Shown piece by piece: positions 12,582 through 23,715 of a stretch of 64,000 nt of DNA. The notes under the pieces were generated by a model. The model had not been told where the DNA came from and ran no database searches. It saw nothing but the letters and a program-made list of their open reading frames with translations. Position 1 is the first letter of the stretch, and each line of letters begins with the position of its first letter. The translations under genes and the position numbers were made by a program. The stretch comes from Isoetes taiwanensis (lineage: Eukaryota > Streptophyta > Lycopodiopsida > Isoetales > Isoetaceae): contig JAJEKV010000851.1 in the NCBI GenBank assembly GCA_021234155.1, forward strand, positions 1 to 64,000, in the 5' to 3' direction.

Positions 12582-12601
12582 TGGAGGTCCCACCGAGATT
12601 T
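12582..12601 (+). other. Primer-binding site, copy 2 (tRNA-Gln type)
   Basis: TGGAGGTCCCACCGAGATTT, three bases after the LTR end, one mismatch from the tRNA-Gln complement as I remember it. It is closer to that complement than copy 1. Confidence 0.7.
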
Positions 12602-12622
12602 CCACCGGTTTTTGAAGAACTC

Positions 12623-13800
12623 ATGGCTCCTAGAGGAAGAAATGAACAACAAGAAGCCCCAGAATCATTGGAACCACAAGGAGTTTGTTGCAACCGTGGT
12701 GCAGCCAAATTGTGCAATCCCACGGTATTTTGAGCTAAGTTTGCCCATTACTCCACCCATATTTGAACCAACTATGAATGCTAACCATTTTTAAAAGTAT
12801 TTGATGAATATTATAGAGATTATGGTTGTAAAAAAGGGTGTGTAGATTCTCTCGAGTTTAAGAGATGCATGAAATCTGATGAGGCATATGCTTGGTGTGA
12901 GCATGTGACCTCAGTTATGGGTACTTGATACATATGAGAGTCTTGTGCAACAATTTTTTGGCTAGGTTTGGCAAACTATCGCCCCTCAAGAGTTAGCAAG
13001 TAAAAGCTACAAACTTTTTGCATAAGGGCGGTGAAAGTATCAACCACTATGTGGAAAGGTTTAGTGCATACTTGAGAAAATGCCAAAAGAGTCGGTACCT
13101 ACTCCCACACTCTATTTCGTGGCTGCTTTCATTAAAGGACTGTCACCAAGGCCTAAGGTGCCTGTAAAGATGCCAAAAATTCAAAATCAGGAAGGTTTTG
13201 ATACCATACACAAGGCTTTTGAAAAAAGGCAACTAAAATCTCTAATGATATGTCTTTTCTACGATAATCATGTAAACCATTGTGTTGACCCTTTTTATCC
13301 AGATTATGAGCGAGGAGTATGAGCATGCGCTTTTGTGTATGCAAAGATTCAAAAAAGAAAGAAGAAAATCCAAAGATGAAGAAGCTACACCTAAAATCAG
13401 TGAATCCAAGAGTGAGATGGCCAAAATGTTCGAGACCATTGCAGAGCTGACCAAACAACTTTTGGAGTTGAAGAACAAAGAAAAAAACTTATCCTCCTTG
13501 TGCACATTGTTTCAAAGATACTCATCCTTCTCGATATTTGCTATTACTGAGGGCATGCTTAAAATGTGGAAAGAAAGGTCATTTTGGAAAGATCTGCCCT
13601 GTGTGCAATTTCTGCAAGGAAATAGGTCATCTTGAGGACAAATGTTTTGTTAAAGAATACTTTGACAAGCAGGACAAAGGCAAGAAATTGGAAGGAACAT
13701 CTGCCATTAGGTTTGTAGAGGAATATGAGGAGCAGGAAGAGATCATGGTGGTGCAAACAAGAAAAAAAATGGTGGAAAGTGGAACACCAAGCAGATAAAG
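12623..13800 (+). pseudogene. Ty3/gypsy gag, copy 2
   Basis: It starts at ATG in MAPRGRNEQQEAPESLEPQG and has the same layout as copy 1. Two adjacent CCHC zinc knuckles are readable near 13555-13650: CLKCGKKGHFGKIC and CNFCKEIGHLEDKC. These bind the packaged RNA. A glutamate-rich stretch (EEYEEQEEIMVV) closes the region before the protease. Frameshifts occur near 12780, 12920, 12990 and 13230. Confidence 0.75.
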
Positions 13801-14430
13801 GTATGAGCAAGAACATTCCGTCAACAAAGAAGTTCAGGTGATAGCTCCACCTCCTTTTGAGAAGTTTAATAAAAAGGACAAAGAGTTAGATGAGCTAGAT
13901 ATGATCCTAAAAAGTTCTAAAGTAAGCATAGATCTCCTCACGCTTCTCAGAATTGCACCTAGCTATAGAGAGAAAATATTGAGGTCTAATAATGTTGAAC
14001 AAATTTCATTTCTTTGATGTGCATGAGACGAGAAGGTTATATTAACTCAAGAAGAAAAAGATCCAGGTGCCTTCACTTGCTCAGCCTAGTTTAGGTAACT
14101 TGCATTTATCTAGGGTCTTGCTAGATGGAGGCTCTCCACTAAATGTCATGCCTCAAAGATGTAATGAAGAAATGTGGTCTTGTTTGTCACTCAACCATCA
14201 CTGTCATATTAAGGTCATTCTCCAATGCTAAGATAAAACCCATAGGATTTGGTGACAAAGGTGCCAATAGAAATTGAAGGTATAATTGTTGAGGCCAATT
14301 TCATAGTTGTGGCTTTTGAAGATAATTGTGATGTGAGTGACATATATGACTTGTTGTTGGGAAGGAGATGGTTATCCTTGTAGATGCTAGACACTGTGCG
14401 GTCCAAAGGGCAGTGTACCATTTCAAATGG
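13801..14430 (+). pseudogene. Ty3/gypsy protease, copy 2
   Basis: It contains VLLDGGSPLNVMP near 14118-14155 and a degraded C-terminal part with YDLLLGRRW near 14346-14372, after which the frame breaks (copy 1 reads on as LSTVDA). The order and breaks parallel copy 1. It is more damaged than copy 1 at its 3' end. Confidence 0.65.
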
Positions 14431-14559
14431 AGCAAGAATGTAACTCTATACAACAAAACAGTGATGCTAATCTGTACAACTTTATAGAACAAGACATGTT
14501 GATTGAAGATGAGCCGTGTGTGTTAAAATGCACATTTCTATTTGCAAACCAATAGAAAT

Positions 14560-14995
14560 CATACCTACCTGTTTAGGTGACCTTGGCATGGAAGCAAATC
14601 TCAATAAAGGTGTGTTGTGGTTTGATGGTGGAATTTCAACCAAATTGAATATAGCATCTTCTCGCATTTGTGGATCGTAAAATCGTGCCAATAAACTCTT
14701 ATCCAAAGTTGGTAGAGTGCATGAAGGAATCACTTCAAATATGGCGAATATAAGGCACTCATAGCTGGCCTAGAAGAATCTTTAGCTTTAGGTTTGACTA
14801 ACATATCTATCTTTGGTGATTCTCAATTGATATGCGCATGTGTCACCGGAGAATACCGACCAAAACCAAGACATGTCGAGCTCAAAGAAAGGGTGCGCAA
14901 CTTCTAAGCAAGTTCAAGGCTTGGGAGATCAAACATATACCTAGGGAGGAGAATTGTGAAGCGGATGCACTTTTGCGTAACCGTGTTCCTTGACT
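14560..14995 (+). pseudogene. RNase H-like domain before RT, copy 2
   Basis: It keeps all four RNase H signatures in order: VLWFDGG, AEYKALIAGLEESL (after a one-base break), FGDSQLICACVTG, and PREENCEADALLRN. The last carries the fourth acid, which copy 1 lacks. The position between protease and RT is the same as in copy 1, so the arrangement belongs to the family and is not a local rearrangement. It runs straight into the RT linker with no MITE. Confidence 0.78.
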
Positions 14996-16100
14996 ATTTG
15001 GCCGAGGGAGCTATAAATGAAGATGAATTGAACAAGGAAGATGCAACACAACTTTATCCTATTTCGGTGATAGATGCAAAAACCCATGGCTCCCTTGGGG
15101 AGAAAGAGGTAAAAGAGTTAACCATCAACAAAAATAGACAGGTAAGAACACTTTTCCTTGGAATTTTTTTGATAGCAAAGATGAGGCTTCCTTAAAAGTT
15201 TTCTTTGAGAACTGGAAAGATGTATTTGCCCGGGATTATCTGTAATTGGTAGGAGTGAGGACTCGATATCCGTGAATTTGAAATAAAGATAAAAGAAAAT
15301 GCTAAACTCAGAATGCAAAAACTCGGAAGAATAAATGCATCACCGCTTACCACGATCGAGAGGAATTGTTGAAGATGAAAGAAGTCGAGGTTATTAAAGA
15401 GATAACAAACCCCGACCGGGTTTGTCTTGCATTGTTCCAGAGAAAAAAAAAAGAATAAGAGCATTAGGATTTGCATAGATTACGGGGATCTAAACAAGGC
15501 CACTATTAAGGATTGTTATCCATTACCATTTCTAGAAGAAGTGTTGCATGCAGCTGCAGAGGGAAAGAAATATATTCTTTTTAGATGGATTTTCAGGTTT
15601 CAATCAAATCAAGATAAAAGAGACAGATCAAGCTAAGACCTCTTTCATAACCCCTTGGGGCACTTTTGCCATGATGAAAATGCCATTTGGCTTAATGAAT
15701 GCATCTGCTACCTTTCAAAGAGCAATGGACAAAATATTTCAAAGCATGCCAATGTCAAACTTTAGGGTTTTTTTGGATGATCTATGTCTGGGAACTTCTC
15801 TAACCAAACATATAGAGTTGGTGACAATGACAATGGAGTTGTGCAGGAATGGTGGAGTGTGTTTGAATCCAAAGAAGTGTGTATTTTTCTGTTCTAAAGG
15901 TGAGTTGCTAGGCCATGAGGTATCTACTCAAGGGATCAAAGTATCTGAAGGAAAAATGGAGGCTTTGAAGAAATTGGCTCCACCTAAAACCCTAAAACAG
16001 GTGAAGAGTTTCATGGGCTTGACAAGTTTTTTAAGAATGTATGTGCCTAACTTTTCACATATCATAAGTCCTTTGGCAGCTTTGACACGTGTTGGCAAGT
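14996..16100 (+). pseudogene. Ty3/gypsy reverse transcriptase, copy 2
   Basis: Its best open segment begins near 15548 and continues through RT into the following domain (to 16372). Motifs include IRICIDYGDLNKATIKDCYPLPF, FLDGFSGFNQIKIKETDQAKTSF, MPFGLMNASATFQRAMDKIF and the catalytic FRVFLDDLCLG. LLGHEVSTQGIKVSEGKMEAL and VKSFMGLTSFLRMYVPNFSHI follow. Frameshifts upstream fall near 15180, 15240 and 15450. RT copies the element RNA into DNA inside virus-like particles. Confidence 0.88.
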
Positions 16101-16640
16101 ATAATAAGAGTGACAGCAAATTCATTACAATAGAATGGACAGATGAATGCCAAGCTGCATTTGACCTATTGATAACTTCCATATGCCAATCAGAGATTCT
16201 GAAACCACCAGACCTTGCTCAACCATTCCAGGCATATATCAGTGTCACTAGCAAAGCTGTAGGCATAGCACTCATGCAGAAACATGGAATAATATCTTTT
16301 TGCCAAAGCCAAAATTTGGTCCGATCTTTGAGAACAGATACCCTAGAATGGAAAAAAGTGCAGCTGGAATAATGTTTTTTCTGCAAAGGCTTGGTCATAT
16401 AGTTCAACACAATGAGGTGAAAGTAATGATACATCAAAATCCTATTCCCATCTTTTTAAAAAACTTCGAGTAAGGCTAAATTATGTAGATGGGCATGCAA
16501 GATACTGATTACAATTTAAAGGTTAGGACTGTCAAAACAATTAAGAGTCCTAGTGATTATTTGACCAATAAGGTGTTTGAGTTTGAAGATTTTAATGGTT
16601 TAAGTACTGATGAAGTGTGTGACATTGCTACTAACCTTGT
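16101..16640 (+). pseudogene. Degenerate RNase H (tether), copy 2
   Basis: Same sequence as copy 1, with AYISVTSKAVGIALMQ lacking the first catalytic aspartate. Compared with copy 1 it retains an extra TRVGKYNKS segment before the domain. It is frameshifted near 16300-16330 and 16455. Confidence 0.65.
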
Positions 16641-17941
16641 GCTATCTAGTAAGATGCAAGAGGACTGGGAGGATGAAATCATCAAGTTTCTCAAACATGA
16701 AGAGGCACCAAAAAACTTTACAAGCAAATGGGGTTTGAGAAGATTCAAAGAAAAAGCAAAAACATACTGAGAATGATTGGAGAGGTATTATGTAAGATTG
16801 ATCAAACGGTGTTCTACTAAGGTGTGTTGATAGGTCCATCAAACCTTAGGTCGAAGTTGATTCTAGAAGCTTGCCATGAAGGAATTTGTGGAGGCCATTA
16901 TACCGGTGATACAACCGCGCAAAGAAGATACTCAGTCCGGATATTACTGGCCCAAATTTTGTTTAAAGATTGTTATGAGACTATCGGGAGATGCCATAAA
17001 TGCCGGATACATGGAAAAAGAATTCTTGACTTCTTTGCCTTGACTAGCATCACGTCTCCGTGTCCATTCCAAACTTGGGGACTAGACTTCATAGGGCCTA
17101 TACATCCAAATTCTCCCTCTCAAAGATGAATACATACCGGTGGCAATGATTTTTTCACCAAATGGACAAGCAAATGCTTTAACAACCGCTAGGTTCCTCC
17201 ATGAAAACATTTGCACTAGATTTGGTATTCCTCTGAAAATAGTTTACGACAGAGGCACACAGTTCATAAATGATGTGATCAGCAACCTCCTAAAACCTTG
17301 AAAGTAAAGCATGTGAAAAGCTCAAAGATACTACCCTCGGGGCAATGGGCCAAGCCGAGTCCACCAACAAAGTTCTAAAAGGTATTCTCAAGAAGACAAT
17401 AGAAGTACATAAAAAGGATTGGCACCTTAAATTACATGATGCACTTTGGGCATATAGAACTACAATTAAAAATGCTACTAATCATACTCCTTTTGCTCTT
17501 GTCTATGGTGTTGAGGCTGTTGTTCCAGTGGAACTAGAGTTGCCTTCCTTAAGGTTAGCTCTAAAGATTCAAAATGAGATGGAGGAAGCATACAAAGATA
17601 GGTTTGATAGGTTGCTCCATCTAGAAGAAGAGAGATTTGAAGTAGAGAATGCCATCTTGCTTAAGAAGGCAAAAGATGCAGCAGCATTCAAAGCCATTCA
17701 CAAATTGCAAGGAAGTTTCAAAGAAGGGGAGCTAGTTCTCAAATGGGACAAGGCAAGGGAAAACACAGCAGGTAAATTTGACTGTTTATGGGAAGGGCCA
17801 TACAAAATCTGTGGACAAGCAGGTACAAATTCTTACTTCCTAGAAGATATCATAACAGGACAGCGGCTCATGAACCCTATAAACATATTACATCTAAAAA
17901 GATATTGGCAACAACATGTTTGTATGAGTTTGTTTGAATAG
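16641..17941 (+). pseudogene. Ty3/gypsy integrase, copy 2
   Basis: It has the same three modules as copy 1: HHCC, DDE core and GPY/F end. The C-terminal half (17345-17941) is intact and nearly identical to copy 1. The N-terminal half (about 16730-17345) is disrupted, and the differences from copy 1 sit almost entirely at CAG/CTG triplets (for example copy 1 CCAGATAC against CCGGATAC here, and AAGCTGAG against AAGCCGAG). This looks more like local sequence error than decay. Confidence 0.85.
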
Positions 17942-18061
17942 GATAGCCATTTGGATAGTTAGCCACTTGAATTATTAGAGACACTAGCTTTAAAATTAAT
18001 AGGCATGTTCCTTAAAGATGTGGGTGCTTGTGCTCTTTTGACATTATTTTGAAATTACTTT

Positions 18062-18099
<38 letters not shown>

Positions 18100-18338
18100 A
18101 GAGAATAGGTTTTAACTTTAATATCTTGTGTGTATTATGATGTTGCAGGTTGAGTTCACAATCATGAAAGCATAGGAGGAATTGTTTTCTAACATATGTA
18201 AAACTTGTCATGACAGTTCACGGTCTGAATAATCTCCACCGAGCAAATAGTTGCCCTCCAATTCATATCAGCCGGTAATTCTTCATTGATGCGGGATCCC
18301 AAACGCCTAAACATTACTACGGTTAGGCTGGGAGAGCG
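17942..18338 (+). mobile_element. 3' untranslated region of gypsy copy 2
   Basis: Matches 9166-9560. It holds an A-tract of more than 30 bases (about 18064-18096), longer than in the other copies, and GGGAGAGCG before LTR 3. Confidence 0.7.
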
Positions 18339-21316
18339 TGGTAATCGACATCATATTTTCCATTAATGGCGCAGTCCACCCGATACATTCCATTCATTTT
18401 CATCCGCCCTTTGTTCCATTCTCATCTAGCCCTTGCTTCCCAAATCATTTTCAAAAAAAGAGAGAACATGACCTGCTACCTTCCATAAGCCTTCCATAAA
18501 GGTGGCTCAAGTTTTAGAAAAAAGATAAAAATACTCCCAACTCAAGTCTTCGTTCTCGCTCCACACATCTTTCAAGAGAAGTCAAACAAGTCAAGTCAGT
18601 CCACGAGTCAAATCACTCTCAAAATCAAGTCCCCGATTTCCAGCTCCATACAAACATCCTTCAAGACATTCACTCAAGCATCATTCACATCACTATGTCC
18701 ATCCATGCACGGACTTTCTCCAACTTCATTCCCATTTTTTTTTTTTCATCTCTTTTTATCACCTTCTTTGCCCATATTCTCGAATTTTCATTCTCTTGCA
18801 CTACCATCATTACTCTTCTGTCATATTCCATTTTTTGCTCACAAGGCTGAGGGGACCAGCCATTTCTTTTCCTTGTTTAGCATGATGTTGCCCTGCTATG
18901 GCATGGCAAGGTGCCATCAAATCTTATTCATATTACAAAAAAAAAGAGAAGATACTATGTTGAAGAATCAAGTGAAGACATTGAACTGGAATCAAGGTCA
19001 CACATTGAGAGGATCTAAGCATCTAGAAGTTTGGAAGACCCCTATGAAGATTGCAAGCTATGAAAATGGTATTTTTCTCCTTCATATTGTCATTTCTGTC
19101 TCTATTCCTTCACATTGACCTCATTTCCAATATACCATTACCCTTATTTTATTTTTTTTTGCATCTCCATACCCTATACCATTATTCATCTCACACATAG
19201 CCTCTTGTTCCATAGTTGACCTACCACTACCTAAGGCACAATTTCCAAGAAAGTTGTTACACCAAAGAGATTGCCTAGCATCAAGTTTCATGTTACTATT
19301 CTTCATCACACCATTCCATTATCATGCACTTCACACCAAGTAGCTAAAGCTAAAAAAGCATTTTTGCTAACCAAAATAAAAAAAAAAGAAGGAAAAAGCT
19401 AAGCACGAATTTGCCTAGTCACCACTTCTAGGTGACATGGCATGATGGCTAGACACACATGTCATCACCTACAAAGCTACTTTGGTCCACTCATTATTTG
19501 CTACTTCCATATGTCATCCACCAAGTTGCCACCTAAGCAACAAGTGTCCACATCATCACATCACTCCACACCATTACATCACTCAACATCATTACATCAT
19601 TCTACATCATCACATCACTTTACATCATCAAATGATGACTAGGCAAGTTTTGACCAAACCCAAAAGTTGGTCAACCATAAAATTGAAATGCTTGGAAAAT
19701 GAGCCTATTAGCCTTGTTCTTCCTCCTTGCCACCTCATTCTAACCTATTGCCAAAAATCATTTTGACTAGGGGAAAAGATGGTTACCAACCCTTAAGTGC
19801 CACATCATCATCATTTTTGCCACCTCACCAAGTCCCATGCCTAGTCACTTCATTTATTTTTCCCACAAAAAAAAATCAAAGTATTTCATTCGAAAATTTG
19901 ATGATACCACCTGGTAGCCCTCATGAAATCATGCCACCTGGCACAAACATTTTTGAAAAAAGAGTTTATATTGACCTTCTAAATGGCTTCCTTGGGAAAC
20001 GCGCCTCATTGAAAAAAATGGTAAAACCTACCTACATCTACCCCCCATCTATCTACCCTCTCATCCTCTGCCAAGTGGCGTCCCCCCTGGCATGCCAAGT
20101 CGAAACACGAGCCAAGCTTGGCGTGGGAGGAGACCATGTAATCAATAAACAGGGAAATGGATCTATATTTATACCTTGGCCCACTTTTTCATTCCTGCCT
20201 GTGGGATATTTCTTCGCAAGAAAAATCAAGAACCCTAAAATTTGCAGGCCAAGAAACGGATTTTTAGCAGCTGGAAACTACCTAATCATGACTACCCTAA
20301 GCCTGTGCTAAACAACGAGTAATCTGTTGGATTTTGCAAGAATGGAAACAGAACAGAGCATTTTCAAAAGGGGGGCAAATCGATTCAGAAAATTTCGTGG
20401 GCTTTTGCGCGATTCGAAGACGAAGTACCTGAAGAGTGAAGTCGGAATTGATGCTGAGAGATCCTCCTGCCTTAAGAAATCAATCCTGAGGCATATTATG
20501 ATCAATTTGTATCCAAAAAAATTCATGATTTGTGTGTTTTTAGAGATGACTTGTTAATTGATCATCTTGATCATTAACATGATATCAAATGTGATGACTC
20601 TGCTTCCAGTTGAATGAAAATCTGACCTTGGAAAATATTATTTGTTGCGCTTGCATCTAAATTAACTCGAAAAATAGAAAAAAACTACATATCTGTATCT
20701 GGTTGCATCCGAGGCTACAGTTGCATCTAGTACAATCATTTGGAAAAGGAAAAGTTGAAAAAGTAAAAAAAGGAGGGAAGAGCAATCATCTAATGTTTCA
20801 AAGTCTGTCTCATTTTTTTTATAGATATTTGATGCTTAAACATGTTTTTTAAACCACATACTGATTTTTTGACCTTGAAAATAGCATGCACTTATTGTGC
20901 AGGTCCTGTGCTCACTGTCAGAATATAGTTGAATCAAAAATTCATCATCGTTTTCATTTGGCAAAATTTGGTGCACTGTCCAGTCCATTGACTAGTTTCT
21001 GACTCAGTCAAGAATCAATATTCCTCACCAACCGTGGAGATTCTTTGCATAGACTTTCTACAACACTTTTTACACATATCATTGTATCATGCTATGCTTA
21101 TTTGGGCTCAAAATGTCGAGTGCATTGGTTTCTGTGCCTGTTTGAACAAGACTAGCTTTTTTAGCTTTAGGGAAACTAGTGAAATCTTGTTTTCTGGAGG
21201 TCTAAACACAGATATTCCAGCACAGAGTGATCACCTCAAGTGATCTGGAGGTCCTAGACCAAGATTATCACTTCTTTGACCTGAGGTTGGTGGTTTAGCC
21301 AGGTTTGCCATCAACA
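18339..21316 (+). repeat. LTR 3, right end of the tandem array
   Basis: 2978 bp, starting TGGTAA and ending CATCAACA. Homology to the other copies stops exactly here, and the following bases are LINE sequence in reverse orientation, so this is the true right boundary of the insertion. The TATA-like site is at 20164-20173. Part of the sequence near 20290 (a segment around CCCGATTTAACCCG) is deleted relative to LTRs 1 and 2. Confidence 0.88.
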
Positions 21317-22760
21317 ATCATCCTCCAACCAGTCCCAGCACTTCTGAAAGAATTCAATAGGGAAGCCATCTAGACTAGGGCATATGTCATTTTCTAAGAG
21401 AGCCACAGCTCCTTTTAAACCATCCTTCACAATATTAGACCCAAGAAGCAACCTTTGCTCTTCAGAAATTATGCAACACAACTTAGTCAACACAACCAAT
21501 TGTATGTTCTCTTGAAAGGGCAATGGAAGTCACAGAAAGAATGAAAAAAAAGTGCTGACGAAGATACTGCTTAAGATACACAGGATCAGAGATAAGAGAG
21601 CCATCTAGCAACACCAAAGAATGTATAGAAGTGGCAAGTTTCTTTCTTTTTGCAGCGGCAAAAAGGAACCGGGTATATCTATCTCCATCCTTGAACTATT
21701 GCAACCCTGCCTTCACTTTGGCTTCCAAGGCTTTTACAATTCCTATAGCCTTGATCTGAGATAGTAACCCCTTTTCCCTAACTCCACTAGTAGGGCCACG
21801 CGCCATGGAGTTCTAATTTCTGGTACAATACAGTTAAGAGTCCTCTAGCTTCAGCAGCTCTGACTCTTCCCCATTCTTTTGCAAATGACTTCACAATGCT
21901 GCAACAATCCCATATATGCCCCTACGAGGTGAGAAAGACCGAGACGAAACTCGATTACAATCAACTTTGAACTCATCATCCACCAAGTACTTGCAACTAA
22001 GCTTAAAGTAAGTTCTAGTAGGTCTACAACAATTAGCCACATCATTGGATAAGAGTTGCGGATTATGACCAGACACGGAACTATCCAGAAGATTCGAGCG
22101 ACAAAAATCTACTAGCAAAGCAGCTGCACAAGTATTAAAGTACCCTCTATTATGTCTTGCATGTGCTCTGCCAACTCCTGCCTAATCATTACACCACGTG
22201 AAGGACCCCATCAATCTCTATAAGCTGACAATCATGTAAAAGGCATAAACCATTGTTCGTGCTCAAACCTTTGCACCACTTCAGAACCTCGACCAATTCA
22301 ACCATGTTAAAGTCACCAACCAGCAACCATGCAACATTATGCCCAAGATGAATTACTCCTCACGATTTGCTCACAAAGCACGACATTTGGCGAGGTGGTC
22401 TATTATGAGCATAGATATTTATCAAACCCCATTCTTGGCCCTTATCCTTCCACTTGATTATTATCCACTGCCCAAACCTATCTGTTTGAGTAAAGTGACA
22501 TCCACAGAGGACTTACATGCAATAAGCACACCAGCCTTAGATGCATCAACAACAGACACCAAAATATTATACTCACGTCCAAATATATTAGCTACTTTTT
22601 GTACATCATCTTGGCGGCATTTATGCTCTTGAAGGCAGCAAAAGGTAGTAAAAAACTTAGACAGGTAAAAAGATAACCTGCTCCTTTTACTTGGGGAAGA
22701 AGCCACTCCCCTCACATGGATATAGGAGATTTTGCAGGCAATTTGGAAGTTGGCGCCATT
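21317..22760 (-). pseudogene. LINE ORF2 fragment: endonuclease and start of RT
   Basis: Read on the minus strand from 22760 downward. The apurinic/apyrimidinic-type endonuclease begins near ISYIHVRGVASSPSKR and contains FCCLQEHKCR (position of the LQE motif), WLLVGDFNMVE near 22280-22330, and SGHNPQLL near 22060-22085 (normally SDHxP). RT begins near 21480-21330 with LCCIISEEQ and DGFPIEFFQKCWDWLEDD, and is cut off by LTR 3. The rest of RT should lie beyond the gypsy array, outside this window. Several stops and frameshifts show it is dead. This is a standard plant L1-like arrangement. Confidence 0.82.
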
Positions 22761-23238
22761 CCTTTTCAAAGGGGCCGAAACTATTACGGCCAAAATGGCT
22801 ATCTGCCACCGAAACTATTTAGGGCCAAAACGGCTATCAATCAGGATTTGAAACCTACAATGCCACATACCGTTGAAAAAAGCTTTCAGCTTTCTAACGA
22901 GCCAAAAACCACCTAAATCCGAGGTTGGTAGCTCAAGATATGAACAAAAACGTCAAGCAGCCTCCGGCAGAAACCATAGGGGGCTCCATCTCCCCTCTTT
23001 TTTTCCATCGAAGAGCTTTTAAGAACGAAAAAAAAGGGACCATGAAATTTCAACCTCAAACACCTGATTCTTTCATCGCGAAACTTCGAGTCGATTTGCA
23101 GTCGATTGCCTCCTGTTCAGTTGGTTTTCTATCGTCCCCTGTTAAGCGGCGCCGCCATGAATCCGCCGGATTTCTGCCAGAAAATAGCCGGAAAAGTGAA
23201 AAAAGAAAAAAATTTCAAGGTCCCTTTTTTTTCGTCAT
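22761..23238. other. Probable LINE 5' region or unrelated repeat
   Basis: It lies upstream of the LINE endonuclease on that element's strand. It contains two imperfect copies of a ~33-base unit (GGCCGAAACTATTACGGCC and CACCGAAACTATTTAGGGCC) near 22775-22840 and a C-rich to purine-rich transition. No gene is recognised. Confidence 0.35.
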
Positions 23239-23363
23239 GTAATTTTCACCGGCAAAAATTTCGCCGTGAAATTTCCTGGCGGCCACCAGGCTCGCGGGCG
23301 GCGCCGCTCGCTTGTCGGCCGCCAGGAAATTTCAAGGCGAAATTTTCTGCTGGTGAAAATTAC
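23239..23363. repeat. Large hairpin downstream of the SKS gene
   Basis: Arms 23239-23284 and 23317-23363 are inverted copies with few mismatches (GTAATTTTCACC / GGTGAAAATTAC at the base; CCTGGCGGCC / GGCCGCCAGG at the tip). They enclose a ~32-base GC-rich loop. It lies about 350 bp past the stop codon of the minus-strand gene, beyond its likely poly(A) signal. It could be a small foldback element, or could help end transcription. Confidence 0.8.
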
Positions 23364-23448
23364 CTATTCCAGAAATAAAGTAATATACATGTACAATGAT
23401 CATATATATATTGGTATATGTCTTTTAGACTATGAGTAGAAGACACAA

Positions 23449-23454
23449 TTTATT
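23449..23454 (-). terminator. Poly(A) signal candidate for the SKS gene
   Basis: AATAAA on the minus strand, about 262 bases after the stop codon. It is the only canonical signal I noticed between the stop and the hairpin. Confidence 0.4.
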
Positions 23455-23715
23455 AGAATGTATATGATACGTCTTATCACATGGCAGCATAGGGGCAAGA
23501 GGCTGGTCCCTTAAATGTCTCAAGAGAGATGAACACATAGGGAAATACAAATGGTCCCTTAAATATCCGAAGAGAGATTAACACAATATCTACTACTTAC
23601 TTAACACAAGATCTCTTATTTGCTAGGAAGAGAGATTTAACAAGAGAAGGTTGTTGGTACATGCATGTTGATCATATATATATTTTGATCAACTTATATT
23701 TGTTAGATGGAATGG

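Noticed and set aside
19727-20311. Sense frame of up to 194 residues in the LTRs (also 1761-2177 and 10941-11453)
   Set aside because: Its length differs in each copy because of indels, and it overlaps the LTR promoter region. It looks like chance.
22925-23378. Plus-strand frames of 90-105 residues over the hairpin
   Set aside because: They run through an inverted repeat and A-rich sequence; no family features.
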